The notes below the pieces were generated by a model. That model made no database searches and was not told the origin of the DNA. It worked only from the letters and a program-made list of their open reading frames with translations. A stretch of 64,000 nt of DNA from Diphasiastrum complanatum (taxonomy: Eukaryota > Streptophyta > Lycopodiopsida > Lycopodiales > Lycopodiaceae). Made by a program: the position numbers and the translations under genes. Position 1 is the stretch's first letter. Every line of letters begins with the position of its first letter. The stretch lies in NCBI GenBank assembly GCA_029204225.1, contig CM055094.1, positions 14,822,928 through 14,886,927 on the forward strand, read 5' to 3'. Positions 42,631 through 53,867 of the stretch are shown in pieces.

Positions 42631-43480
42631 ATGGATTCCCAAGGGAAAGCCAATTCTATCATGGACAAGCTTGATGGAGCCAATTACCATCTGTGAAAAT
42701 TTAAGATGAAAACTGTACTAATGGCTAAAAAATTGTATGACGTTGTTACAGGTGCAAAAGGAAAACCCGATGCAAACGACGCAGCAATCGCTAGATGGAA
42801 GCTGAAGGATGGAAAGGCTTTCGTGCTGATCATTTTCAATATCACGGATACCCAGATCAGCCATGTATCCGAGGCTCAGACATCGAAAGAAGTCTGGGAC
42901 ATCTGGAGCACAGTATAGAAGTGCAAGATATAGCTTCCAAGCTACATCTCAGGAAGAAATTCTACTCCCTCAAGATGACGAATGATGATTTTCTACAGAA
43001 TCACATTAATCAATTCAAGAACCTACTAAGACAAATGGCCGCTGTCGGATCTGTCATTGACGATCAAGACGCAGTGATGCAACTGCTTACAAGCTTGCCA
43101 AGCTCTTACGACAGCTGGGTGATGATCATCACGACTCATCCAGAATTGACTCTTTCGAGAGTCATTACTATGTTCTTGCAGAAAGACACGCGGAGGAACA
43201 AAGCCTCAAGTTCCTCAGCTGATTCTCACGCCTTGTACACCAACAAGAGCACAACAAAACAGAAGAAGAAGAAAGGCCTGAAGCAATCAAGGCCATACTA
43301 GAAACCAGCTCGGCACAAGAAACAGTCAAATTCGCAGACAAAGAAGAAGTTGTTCTGTAGATATTGCAAACCAAACAACCACGAAATACAAGACTGCCGA
43401 ATACTTCAAGTGAAGAACAACAACAAGGGGCAGTCGAATCAAGTGGCAAATGCAGCTGCAGAAGCTCCACAGCCTATTTA
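42631..43480 (+). pseudogene. CopP gag, broken
   Basis: ATG at 42631, MDSQGKANSIMDKLDGANYH, then a TGA where the family has Trp near 42693. It continues KFKMKTVLMAKKLYDVVTGA, QTSKEVWDIWSTV, a frameshift near 42918, DIASKLHLRKKFYSLKMTND, LLTSLPSSYDSWVMIITTHP, a Lys-rich tail with a stop at 43300, and the CCHC knuckle CRYCKPNNHEIQDC at 43356-43397. Relative to CopC gag the start is very similar. Confidence 0.85.
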
Positions 43481-43502
43481 AGAAGCGGATCATGATGCCT
43501 TC

Positions 43503-43986
43503 ATGACCAGCCATCAAGGAGCATCTAGCGACAGTTCTTGGTTCCTGGATTCCGAAGCCACTCAGCATATGACTATCCTCATTAGCTGTTTTGAGTCCTA
43601 TACACCTTTCAGTACCCAGAAATATGTCCACCTTGGTGACAATAGCACACAGGCTATTAAAGGCGAAGGCATTATAAAATTAAGCTTTGCTAATGATCAG
43701 TCTAAGCTACTCTCGAAAGTCCTTTATGTACCAAATTTATCTACAAATCTGCTCTCTGTAAGGAGAATCACAGATCTAGGACATAGAGTAGAATTCGAAT
43801 GTGATCAGTGTAAAGTAGTTGATAGGACAGACAAGATCCTAGTACTCGAAAAGAGGCATGGATACTTGTACAAATTGAGTCATTGTTATTCAGCCTCTAG
43901 TCAGGCTCTCAATACTTCAATTCATTCAAATAAAGGTTTACTTTGGCATTATAGACTTGGTCATTTAAATCATGTTGTTGTACAAT
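43503..43986 (+). pseudogene. CopP protease and start of integrase region
   Basis: Open frame with SWFLDSEATQHMT, in which the family's DSG active site is DSE. Then LSKVLYVPNLSTNLLSVRRI, KILVLEKRHGYLYKLSHCYS and LLWHYRLGHLNH, the two His of the integrase zinc region, before the frame runs into the LTR at 43987. The changed active site means protease was already dead or degenerate. Confidence 0.82.
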
Positions 43987-44405
43987 GTTGCTCTTTCTGG
44001 TAATAGACGACTAACATTTAGTCGCGAATCTTTCACAAATCTTTCGCGACTAGTTATCTGTCGAACACAGTCTAGCTCTTTGTGAATCATTCGCGACAAT
44101 AATTTGTCTTGCTATTCACGAAAAATTATTCTTCTGCGCCTTCGTTTATTAATGTTTGGCTACATAATCAAGAACAACCGTGATTTCCATTTCTAACATT
44201 TTGTTCGTTCTGATAGGCGTAGTCATGCTTACGGAGAGAGTCACATAACTCGTTCCGCTGCACACGAACAATTTTTGTTCGAGTTCGTTTCTCGTTCGTG
44301 TTTCGTTTCTCGTTCGTGTTCGTCTTACTCCTCTGAGCTAATTTTTCGTTTCTAAAATACGACACCTTCCTCAACTCTCGTTCAACTCTCCCTCTATCTC
44401 CAACA
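43987..44405 (+). repeat. CopP 3' LTR, 5' part deleted
   Basis: GTTGCTCTTTCTGGTAAT onwards matches 42138-42473, with extra copies of short TTTCGCGA and CGTTTCTCGTTCGTG units making it longer. Confidence 0.85.
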
Positions 44406-44410
44406 TTCCA

Positions 44411-44816
44411 TAGGCTTCAAATCTCTATTTGCTAAATCAAATGTCTATATCAAGCATGTCCAAAATGAAATAATCATTCTAGTTGTTTATGTTGATGACA
44501 CACTTATCTTCTCAAGAAGAGATAAGTTAATTTCAGATGTCAAAAGAGACATTTCTGAAATATTTGAGATTGATGACCTAGGAGGAGCTAAAATCTATCT
44601 AGGCTTGCAGATCGTGAGAGACTTTGAAGGTGGTAAGTTGTATCTTCACTAACAAAAGTACACTCAAAAGATCATTGAAGACTTCAACATGCTCGAATGC
44701 AAAGGTGTGCATACTCCCATGATACCTGGAACAATATTGAACAAGGTAGATTGTCCGCAGACTCTCGAGGAAGAGGCACAAATGGCCAAAACACCCTATC
44801 GTAGGCCGATTGGCGC
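44411..44816 (+). pseudogene. CopN reverse transcriptase, catalytic and C-terminal part (inverted segment)
   Basis: GFKSLFAKSNVYIKHVQNEI, then ILVVYVDDTLIFSRRDKLIS with an intact YVDD, IDDLGGAKIYLGLQIVRDFE, one TAA in place of a Gln or similar codon (LH then QKYT), EDFNMLECKGVHTPM and AQMAKTPYRRPIG. It ends at the inversion breakpoint. Confidence 0.88.
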
Positions 44817-45760
44817 ATGAGCCATCATACACCTTGCAGCTTCCATCATACGATTCCTTTGTTCAGCTATTCCATTGTGATGAGGTGTGTAAGATGCAGT
44901 CTTCGTGTGCATAATTCCTCGATCAGTACAATAAGCTTTGAATTCGGAGGAAATGTACTCACCTCCACGATTTGTGCGAATTTGCTTCAGCTTATTGCTT
45001 GTCTGCTTTTTACCCCAATTCGTATACTCGACGAATTTCTTGAAAGCTTCAGATTTGGTATGAATAGAGTATACTACAGCAAACTTGCTGAAGTCATCAA
45101 TAAACATTATGAAGTATTTTGCATCACCCAACGTCAATACTCCAAATGGTACACAAATATATGAATGCACAATTTCAAGTACCTTAGTTGCTTTATAACC
45201 ATCCTTACTGAAAGGTGTTCTAGTCATCTTGCCTTTAAGACATGATTCGCAGGTAGTTCGAATATCTCTACTTTTGATTTGGACTCCTTGAATTCTCTGA
45301 CTTTTATTGGCTTGGTACGAGGCTTCCATGTTCATGTGACATAGCCTCTTGTGCCACAATACATCTATTGATTCTTGAGTTTGATTGACTTGTTCGATTC
45401 TTGTTCGAATGTTCAGGTGATATAAATTTCCTTCTCTGTTGCCTTTAGCAACCAGGTTATCAGAATCTTCCTCGAACAATTTACAAGAGTTCTTTGTGAA
45501 GGTTACTGACATGCCTGTATAGACTATCTTAGCTACAGATAGAAGATCTTTATCAAGAGTAGGGACATAGAGAACTTCCTCCAGTTTTTTGTCTCTCTGA
45601 TTCGTGTCTAGCCATAGTATTCCAGCTCCATCAACCACATGCTTAGAACCGTCTCCAAGTTAGTTCGTCTTCTTGTACTGAGACAAAATTTGTTTCGAGG
45701 AAACAAAATGTGAGGTGGCTCCCGAATCAAGTACTACTTCTCGAATTGAATTAGATGAAT
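44817..45760 (-). pseudogene. CopN protease and integrase N-terminal/core part
   Basis: Minus strand. VVLDSGATSHFVSSKQ near 45740 is an intact protease site. A frame break near 45660 is followed by a 280-codon open stretch: KLEEVLYVPTLDKDLLSVAK, VLWHKRLCHMNMEASYQANK and CESCLKGKMTRTPF (zinc region). In the core, the family's first Asp is Tyr (VHSYICVPF), the second is Asn (RTNRGGEY) and the Glu remains (HNGIAEQRN). Two of three catalytic residues are lost although the frame is open. It ends at the inversion breakpoint with RCMMAHA. Confidence 0.88.
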
Positions 45761-45859
45761 AGCATAGGTCAGTACTAACATAAGCTGCTGAATTCCTTGT
45801 TGCCCTATCTTCTACTACTTTGGAAAATTCTGCCTTGTCTTCGACATAGTTTGAATCTG

Positions 45860-46750
45860 AAGGTTCACTTCGATTCTACTCCTTTTTGTTTCTGGGATTC
45901 TGATAACAGTCTATTGCTGCATGACCCCGTTGATGACAATGAATGCATTCAATCTTTGGATTTAGCCACCACTTTTCTTATGTGTGACCTGATCTTCTAC
46001 ATGTGTTGCAGATGATCTTATCACCTTCTGTTGTTTTTCATATTGTTGTTTATTAGTCTTAAACTCATTCTTCTTAGATGACGCCCTCTTAAACTTAGAC
46101 TTCTTAGAAGATTTATTCTTCTGAGTAAATAGAGCATTTTATGAATCACCATTGTCGTCACAGTGTTCACGAGCTTCTACTTCCTCCTTAACTCCGTCTA
46201 TTGCCTTTTGAAGTGTCATGGTCGCATCTTTCGCCAATAAGGTTCGAGTTGTGTGGAATGGTCTTGGTAGGGCTGAAAGAAAATAACTAAGCTGTTTTTT
46301 CTTAGAAATTGTATTTTTTGTACCAGAATTCTGCAAGGAAAGAAATAGATCTTTAATCTTTCGCACGAATGTGTTCAGGTCTTTGCCATCCCACTATAGG
46401 TAAGTTAATTGGTCTTCCAAAACATGATCTGATTACGAGATCGAGTCTCATTCTTGGTTTGCAATTCTTCCCATAGATCCTTTACGTTTGAAATTGATGT
46501 AAGATCTAGCATTATATTGTCATGCATGGAAGACAATAATTGCTATAGCTTTGTCATTTTCTAAACTCCTTTCTCGAAGTTCTTTGCCAGGAGTAGGTTC
46601 TAGCTTCTCCTCAATTGGTTCTACTCATTGCCATAGACCTTCGCCCTTCAACAAGAGTGAAGTCTTTAATTTCCAAATCAAGTAGTTTGAACCTTTTGGG
46701 TCCAAGATTGTAGTGATCTTAGCTTGAATATTGGTGATCGACGACATCTT
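45860..46750 (-). pseudogene. CopN gag with two zinc knuckles, broken
   Basis: Minus strand. It starts near 46750 (SSITNIQAKITTILDPKGSN, YLIWKLKTSLLLKGEGLW), with several stops. An open piece at 46366-46139 has KIKDLFLSLQNSGTKNTISK, TLLAKDATMTLQKAIDGVKE and EEVEAREHCDDNGDS. Near 46020-45900 are CNTCRRSGHT..., whose last Cys is lost, and an intact CIHCHQRGHAAIDC. Confidence 0.8.
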
Positions 46751-46849
46751 TTAATTTTGAATAACCTCCAGATAGCGGCTTACTGATGGATGTATGAAGA
46801 AAGCTGAGAGGGATGTGAAGATACCACTGTATCAACTTTAATTCCATAA

Positions 46850-46861
46850 GCTCTGATACAA
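46850..46861 (-). other. CopN primer binding site
   Basis: Minus strand TTGTATCAGAGC, one mismatch from canonical, next to the LTR. Confidence 0.85.
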
Positions 46862-46862
46862 T

Positions 46863-47775
46863 TGTAGGAAAAATAGTAACTATTCTTCCAAAGAGAACAC
46901 GATGCAAGTTTGAATAAATCAAACTAATATCAATGTCTTCAATCGCAATCGTATTTGATCTATGTACTAATAGAACAATATTACTTCTGATTGAATATGC
47001 GTGTGAAAATTATATGTGGAAGTAAGAGACAATTTAAGACAATTTAGACAATAAGAAACTATTCTTTTTGATCAAAAACGAGTTTATATAACTCTGACTC
47101 TGATTCATCAATATACATCTCTTGCTGTCTTATCTCGCTGTTGTGTATCTGAATGAGTGAGTTACAACGAGTAGTTCACATGTATTTATATTGTTACAGG
47201 ATAGGTCTTTTGGCCTTTTAATACTGTGACAATAGATATCTAACCGTTTACGAAGGTTGATTCAAATAGACGCTCTATTTCCTGGCTCGAATAAAATCTA
47301 TTCGCGAATAATTCGCGACAGTTCATCTCATCGTCTCAGCTTCGTGTTTTGCGAATTGTTCGCGACACTTGTCTCTTCGTGACATTTTCGTCTTTCGCGA
47401 ATTGTTCGCAACAGATGACAAATCTTTAGCATGAGGAAGAAACCTAGAATATTTTGCAAATTGTTTGAGATAGTTTTGCAACAGGTGAGCAGTCCAGAAG
47501 ATTTCACAAATTGTTCGTGACAATTTTGCGACATCTGAGGCTTGAACAAGAAACAGAAAAATTTTGCAACAAGATTCTGTTCGCGAATCTTTCGAGCTTT
47601 AACAAGAAAGCCACGAGCTTCTACCAGAAACTGTTTCGCAAATCCTTCGCGAATCTTTCGAGTTGGTCACAAATAGAAATGTTTCGAGTTCGCGTTCGTT
47701 TCTTTCTCATCCTTTGTCAAGTAAATTGCGCGCTTTGTTGGTAGAATCAAAATCTGTCTGATCAGTTGTTCTACA
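46863..47775 (-). repeat. CopN 5' LTR
   Basis: TGTAGGAAAAATAGTAAC to CAGTTGTTCTACA, 913 bp. The last 575 bp match 39205-39780. It contains many GCGAAT, TTCGCGAC and related motifs between 47280 and 47700. Confidence 0.88.
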
Positions 47776-48520
47776 GTCATCAACTTTAAAACCTCCTAGA
47801 GATCTCTTAAGATTGGCATAGTGCTTAGCTCTTTCCTAAGGACTACGAATACTATCCTTAGCCACTTGCAACATTTCTTGCATATCATGAAAAAAAATCC
47901 GCAACCTTCTAGATCTTAACATATTTTATCTCCACATTAATCGAAGATCTAGGCTGAAAATTGTACATAAACATAAATGGACTGTAACATGTAGCACAAT
48001 GCTTTCTAGTATTGCATGCAAACTCAATCAGAGGAATGTAATCTTCCCAATGAGACCGCATGTGAGAAACATATGTCATCAACATATCTTCCATAGTCAA
48101 ATTACTCCTTTCTGTTTGGCCATCTGATTCAAATTGATAAGTAGAACTAAAACTAAAATTTAGGAAGGTTTCCAGTTTATGGAATACTGCTAACCAGAAG
48201 TGACTATGAACTTAGGATCACTACCACTAACAATGTCAATGGCAGTCCATACAACCGAAATAATCTTTCAACAAAGATCTTGGCTAATTCAAAAGCCTTA
48301 ATAGTTGACTCAACTGGTATGAATGCAACAACTTAGTTAATCTATAAACCAAATAGAATAATTTTGTCGTTGGGTCTTTGGAAGTCCAAGTAGAAAGTCC
48401 ATCAGTATCACTACCACTAAATTTCCAATCTGCATGATGGAAAAAAAAGTTCCAATTAAATGGCTTATTGACTGTTGTGGCTTTTGATACGGACAAGCCA
48501 CTAAATTGGTCATGAGATTT
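47776..48520 (-). pseudogene. Ty3/gypsy integrase remnant (Gy2)
   Basis: Minus-strand pieces in shifting frames. MDFLLGLPKTQRQNYSIWFI near 48420-48360 is the start of the integrase core. Near 48095, TMEDMLMTYVSHMRSHWEDY and IPLIEFACNTRKHCATCYSP, then FMFMYNFQPRSSIN, are the C-terminal core of chromoviral-type gypsy integrase. The CopN LTR borders it exactly at 47776. Confidence 0.8.
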
Positions 48521-48904
48521 TAAAGCTCTTTTGTAACTGCTATGAATATATATGAGCTGCCAAAAAAAGTTTTTCCAGTTATGTTATGATGCAGCATGAA
48601 GCGCTTGCCATCAAGAGAATAGTAACCAATTGTCATGTATTCCACTTCATTTCATAGTCTTGCTCTCTCAAAGTTTCGAACGTTTGATTTAGTTTTGAAA
48701 TTAAAACCATTTGACAAATTGATTTTAGTAAAATCAGACTATAAAATAAAATCTATGTTGAGCATGGTACATTAAATTAATCAAGATAGAATTGATGTTT
48801 ATTTATGAACTTACCATACTATATTTTTTATTCTTGCATTGCAAGTTCTTCTAATAAAGCTTTATGTGCCCTTGCGAATTGCCAGCTTCAGCTAAATACA
48901 ACAA
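48521..48904. other. No gene recognised
   Basis: AT-rich, nothing supported. Confidence 0.5.
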
Positions 48905-49250
48905 CTCATGTTAAACTTCACACATGTGGGACACCCCAAAAGTGTGATCGATCTCCTACGACATGGGTGATTGCACAATAGATCAAGCATATATTGAATT
49001 CTAAGATCTATCTCACAAATCTAAGGCAAGAGCACTATGTAACATGCATATATCATTCATGAAAGTACATTCACATGTGCGGAGACTTGTGGATGAAAAA
49101 AACTAAGTACAAAAAAGCCTTGCTCTCGGGTAGAGAGAGAATCCAAGCATCGATCCTTGGGTAGAGAGAGAAAGCCAAAATAGCTCAAAATGCGTGGAGA
49201 AAAATTGCCAATTCTTTATAATTTTACCTTCTTGAGAATTCTACAAAATT
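48905..49250 (-). repeat. Diverged CopK-type LTR fragment
   Basis: AACTTCACACATGTGGGACA, then TGATCGATCTCCTACGACATG, TCTATCTCACAAATCTAAGGCA and two GGGTAGAGAGAGA units follow in the same order as in CopK LTRs (19855-20110). Only the first part of the LTR is present. Confidence 0.6.
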
Positions 49251-49739
49251 GGAGATTTTTTTTTTTTATGTATAAGGACTTCTCCAAAGCAAAAAGATGG
49301 TCACATATAAGTTATTTGTATTTCCTCAAGATTTGGAAGAGAGATTTTGGTATAGTGAAAATGTCCAAGAAATCAAGAATGTCAATCTGTTCTACTTGTG
49401 AACTTTCAAAATTTGCTAAATAGCTTGCAGAGACTCTGGATCAATTGACCAAGTGATTTTGAAATTGATATGTTTTATTACAAAATTATTAAAGAATAAC
49501 ATAATTTTATTTAATATTTGCTATTTTTAGTAGGTGTGGCGAAAGCCCTTCAAGTGCACCAAGATCAACAAACAATTGAGTGCATGCAACTCTATACTCA
49601 CTTTAGACACTAACTTGTAATTTGCAATTGTACATGCACAAATGAGGACATACAAGAAAAAAGATTGCAATTGTAGACTAAGCCCAATAGGAGTTATATC
49701 ATATTCTTATCTAGCATATATATGTAAGTTTCAAGGTTA
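49251..49739. other. No gene recognised
   Basis: A 77-codon frame at 49190-49423 has no family match. Nothing else seen. Confidence 0.5.
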
Positions 49740-50717
<978 letters not shown>

Positions 50718-50921
50718 TGTAGTTGTAGTTGGAAATATGCTCTCCCTTGTCCAACCTCCCATGGGGTGCATTGAGCAAGAGCATCATAGTTGTGGTTGGT
50801 ATAATGCTCTACCTTGGCCAACTTCCCCTAGGGTGCATTGACCAAGAGCATCATAGTCCCACTTCTGGAACATGCTCTCCCTCATTCAACCACCCATGAG
50901 ATGCATTGACCAAGAGCACAT
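50718..50921. repeat. 68-bp tandem repeat, three copies
   Basis: Units share GTTG.GGTTGG.A.ATGCTCT, CC.TTG.CCAAC.TCCC and GGGTGCATTGACCAAGAGCA. The third is the most diverged. Confidence 0.75.
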
Positions 50922-51861
50922 GCCTTGAAGACATGTAAAAAAACACTCCTCAAATTTCGTCACCTCACACTCTATCCATGGCACACTCAAGCTTATTATT
51001 GGGGAGTCAATTGTGACTAAGGGTGCACTTGTGGCCCCATGCTCATCCATCATGAATGGAGGCTGCTTGAGTAGAGTAACCATGATCTCTGCACCATCAC
51101 GAAGATTTTTCCATTGGGCGGATGAGGGTGGGTGGGGCTTAACTCCATCCTCAACTCATGGTTCGATAGATCCTCCCCCACCTCAGTATACAACATTGCA
51201 CATGCAAGCTCATTGAGGAATAATGGCAATGATGTCCAAAATTATTCTAGCAAAAGGGCCAATTGTTTTGAGACCATCCCTCAAAGCTGAAAGCGGACCC
51301 ATCATCGACAAGTCACATGGGTGGTGGTCCCATGAAGTTGGAAGAGGTCAGTCTGCAACTAACCCTCCCTCAACAAGGACCTAAAACAAGCTCTGGGTAC
51401 CTACCTTTCAGATTGAAGGGCATATTTCATCTATAGTTCTCATGTGACGTTTATGTCTGAAAGGTATCTTTTCAGTTCAAAAAATGTAAGAAGATATCTT
51501 GTTGTGATTTGAAAAGCAGAAATTCAAAAAGATGTGTAGATGTAACCTTCAAAATGACAGGAAGAATTTAAATTTTGAATTTCAATGATATTTGACTCTT
51601 CAAAGTTGCCTTTCAGACAAGACAATGGTACTTTGAGTTGACAGTTTGATGAAATTTTGGGCTTTCTTTGAAAATGCGAGGACGGCTTTGACGTGCATTG
51701 CACCTTGCAAATGACAGGCCGTCCTGGGCGAAAACAGCCAGCTAACGACTTCAGTACTGTCTCTCAACCCCCCCCCCCCCCGGCCACCACTTTAACTTTA
51801 ATGGAACGCTGAGAGTTTAAGTTCACCACCGTTGGATTCTATTATTTGCACAGGATTATGA
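50922..51861. other. No gene recognised
   Basis: Contains a run of about 13 C at 51769-51781. The rest probably is upstream DNA of the following gene. Confidence 0.45.
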
Positions 51862-51920
51862 CACGTGTTGAGAAGCGATTCAGTAATAAATCTACAAGTG
51901 GCATTTGTGCACGTGGCTGA
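51862..51920 (+). promoter_or_regulatory. Two G-box (CACGTG) elements upstream of the 165-residue gene
   Basis: GACACGTGTTG near 51861 and GCACGTGGCTG near 51909. CACGTG sites bind plant bZIP and bHLH factors, and GCACGTGGC also fits an ABA-response element. Position just upstream of the inferred first exon makes a promoter role plausible; the start of transcription is not known. Confidence 0.5.
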
Positions 51921-52215
51921 GATCTGGGTGGGCGCGCGTCGGAGAGATCATGCCACATATCCCCTTTGCTTTTGTTTTCTCTGTGAATTTTCTTGTGTGA
52001 GATGTATTGGTTAGTATGCTGCACGAACGCACGCATCCATTCCACGCTCTTCTTGATCGATCGAAGGTGCCTTTTCGTTCCCTTTTCCCTGGTGAATCCA
52101 TGGCCGCCTTGCTGCTGATGCTGGATTCTGCTTTTTTTTAGCTATTTTCTCATTTTCGAAGAAGCTTTTGGTGGATTGTTAATGCTGCTGCTTACCTTTT
52201 ACGCTTGTCTTGCAG

Positions 52216-52328
52216 AAGCTTTTCGGTTGTAGCTTTTCAAAAGCAGAACAGGGAGTCGAAAGCATTGAATGCTTTGGTTCTTTGTCGCTCAAATCTCGAC
52301 ATCAAACGGCGTCATTGCTTCGTCTATG
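52216..52328 (+). other. 5'-UTR exon of the 165-residue gene
   Basis: Preceded by a pyrimidine-rich tract and TGTCTTGCAG (acceptor at 52215) and followed by TCTATG then GTAAGT at 52329. An earlier exon probably ends near 52091 (CCCTG before GTGAAT). It is taken as untranslated because the coding frame starts after an in-frame stop in the next exon. Confidence 0.6.
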
Positions 52329-52900
52329 GTAAGTTTCTCATCCATTTAACAGCCGATAATAATTTTCTCAGCGTTCTGGTTCTTCTGTAGAAAGTTCTCA
52401 TTCTTGTTTAGCATAATCTCATCCATTCATCAGCCAATAATCGTTGCTTCGTCTATGGTAAGTATCTCATCCATTTAACAGCCGATAATAATTTTCTCAG
52501 CGTTCTGGTTCTTCTGTAGAAAGTTCTCATTCTTGATAAGCATAATCTCATCCATCTATCAGCCTATAATCGTTGCTTCGTCTATGGTAAGTATCTCATC
52601 CATTAACAGCCGATAATAATTTTCTCAGCGTTCTGGTTCTTCTGTAGAAAGTTCTCATTCTTGTTTAGCATAATCTCATCCATTTATCAGCCAATAATCG
52701 TTCTTGTCCTTCTCCAGTAAGATCTCACTCTTGTTTAGCATAGTCTCATCCACTTATCAGCCAATAATCGTTCTTGTCCCTCCAATAAGATCTCACTCCT
52801 GTTTAGCGTAGTCTCATCCATGTATCAGCTAATAATAATTTTCTCGTCATTCTGTTACTTGTTAAAATATCTCATTCTTGTTTAGCATAATTTCATCCAT
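52312..52900 (+). repeat. Minisatellite in the 5'-UTR intron, copying the exon end and 5' splice site
   Basis: 129-bp units (CGTTGCTTCGTCTATGGTAAG onwards) with GT at 52329, 52458 and 52587. Shorter 65-75 bp derivatives (AGCATAGTCTCATCCA, TATCAGCCAATAATCGTTCTTG) continue to about 52900. The first unit overlaps the end of the exon. Confidence 0.85.
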
Positions 52901-53867
52901 TCATCAGCCAACAATCATTTTCTCATTATTATTCTTGTACAAATCATGCTGTACTTCCAGCTGTGGATATACGCAGATCCTTCTTCGTTGTTTGATCTGT
53001 TAATATAAGATTATACTTCCTTTTCATCTGGAGAATTTCTCGTAAATCCTATGTCGCGTCTTGCTTTGCTGCATTGCCTCGTATTATAAGGTTCAAGTAT
53101 TGGTGCCCTGCTCATTAGATTTGTGCTCTTTGTACGGCTAGAGACCGATAATGTCAAGCTCGCAAAATAACTGTGCGAGTACCAAGCGCTTGCAGGCTTT
53201 GAATGAGATCTGGAGTTATTGCATTATTTGGAGGGTTGTAAAGCTTATATTTTTTAATCAACTTCTCGGAATGGCACCGTAGGGCTGTTGTGGATGCCGA
53301 GAGTTTTCGTATGAATGTTCAAAAGTATGCAAGCTATTTACATGAAGTTTTATTTGCAATTGTAGCGGCAAAGAGGCTGGTACTCTGTTGAGATCAAGCG
53401 TTTAGCTGATTCTTGTGCTTGTCTTACAATGGCGTTGATTTGTATATGGAGTAGCCCATATTTCTACTGTGCCCTTGTGAGTTCCTTTGTGAGGAGGATA
53501 GTTGTTTTGCAGAAAGATTTCGATGAGTCTGTCCGTGATTAAGGTTTAGAAATGCAGAAGGACATAATTTTGGTCATGTTACTTTGCAGCTTAAGAACGC
53601 AATAAAATGAGCAAGAACGTTTTAGCGTGTAATTAACGATTATTTCTTGGTCATAAAGTTCTTAGCATTCCAACGGGGAAGATAGCCTTCTTATTTGTCA
53701 GACATATTTTTGATGAGATTCTTGAAATTGGGAATATTTTTCAGACACAAGGGGTTTGATTCTGTTGTAAACATGTGTTGGATACCTTCAGTCATAGTGT
53801 TTTTATTGAATTCTATAAAGTCGTTGATGTTTTGTTTCATGTTCTGGCAGGTTATATGATCCATTAA

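Larger units (their letters stand above)
41535..44405 (+). mobile_element. CopP, internally deleted copia element inserted in CopN RT
   Basis: Starts TGTTGGATTTATT and ends ATCTCCAACA, flanked by TTCCA at 41530-41534 and 44406-44410. The RT codons read through when it is removed. It contains a 5' LTR, PBS, gag, protease and the first part of pre-integrase. A deletion near 43986 then joins directly to the second part of the 3' LTR. Confidence 0.9.
40404..44816 (+). other. Inverted 4.4-kb segment inside CopN
   Basis: Left of 40404 and right of 44816 CopN is read on the minus strand; between them its integrase end and RT are read on the + strand. Both junctions fall inside coding sequence at matching family positions. 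Minus-strand integrase ends RCMMAHA at 44817 and the + strand starts LWAEAVATSNYLQN at 40405. The + strand RT ends TPYRRPIG at 44815 and minus-strand RNase H starts LYLADNTRPD at 40403. Inverting the block puts all parts in family order. See Part 2. Confidence 0.85.

Noticed and set aside
51842-52101. Minus-strand frames of 67-69 codons over the promoter
   Set aside because: No motif and opposite to the gene; likely accidental.
52312-52900. Possible CRISPR array
   Set aside because: Spaced repeats are 129-bp tandem units without unique spacers, in an intron of a plant gene.
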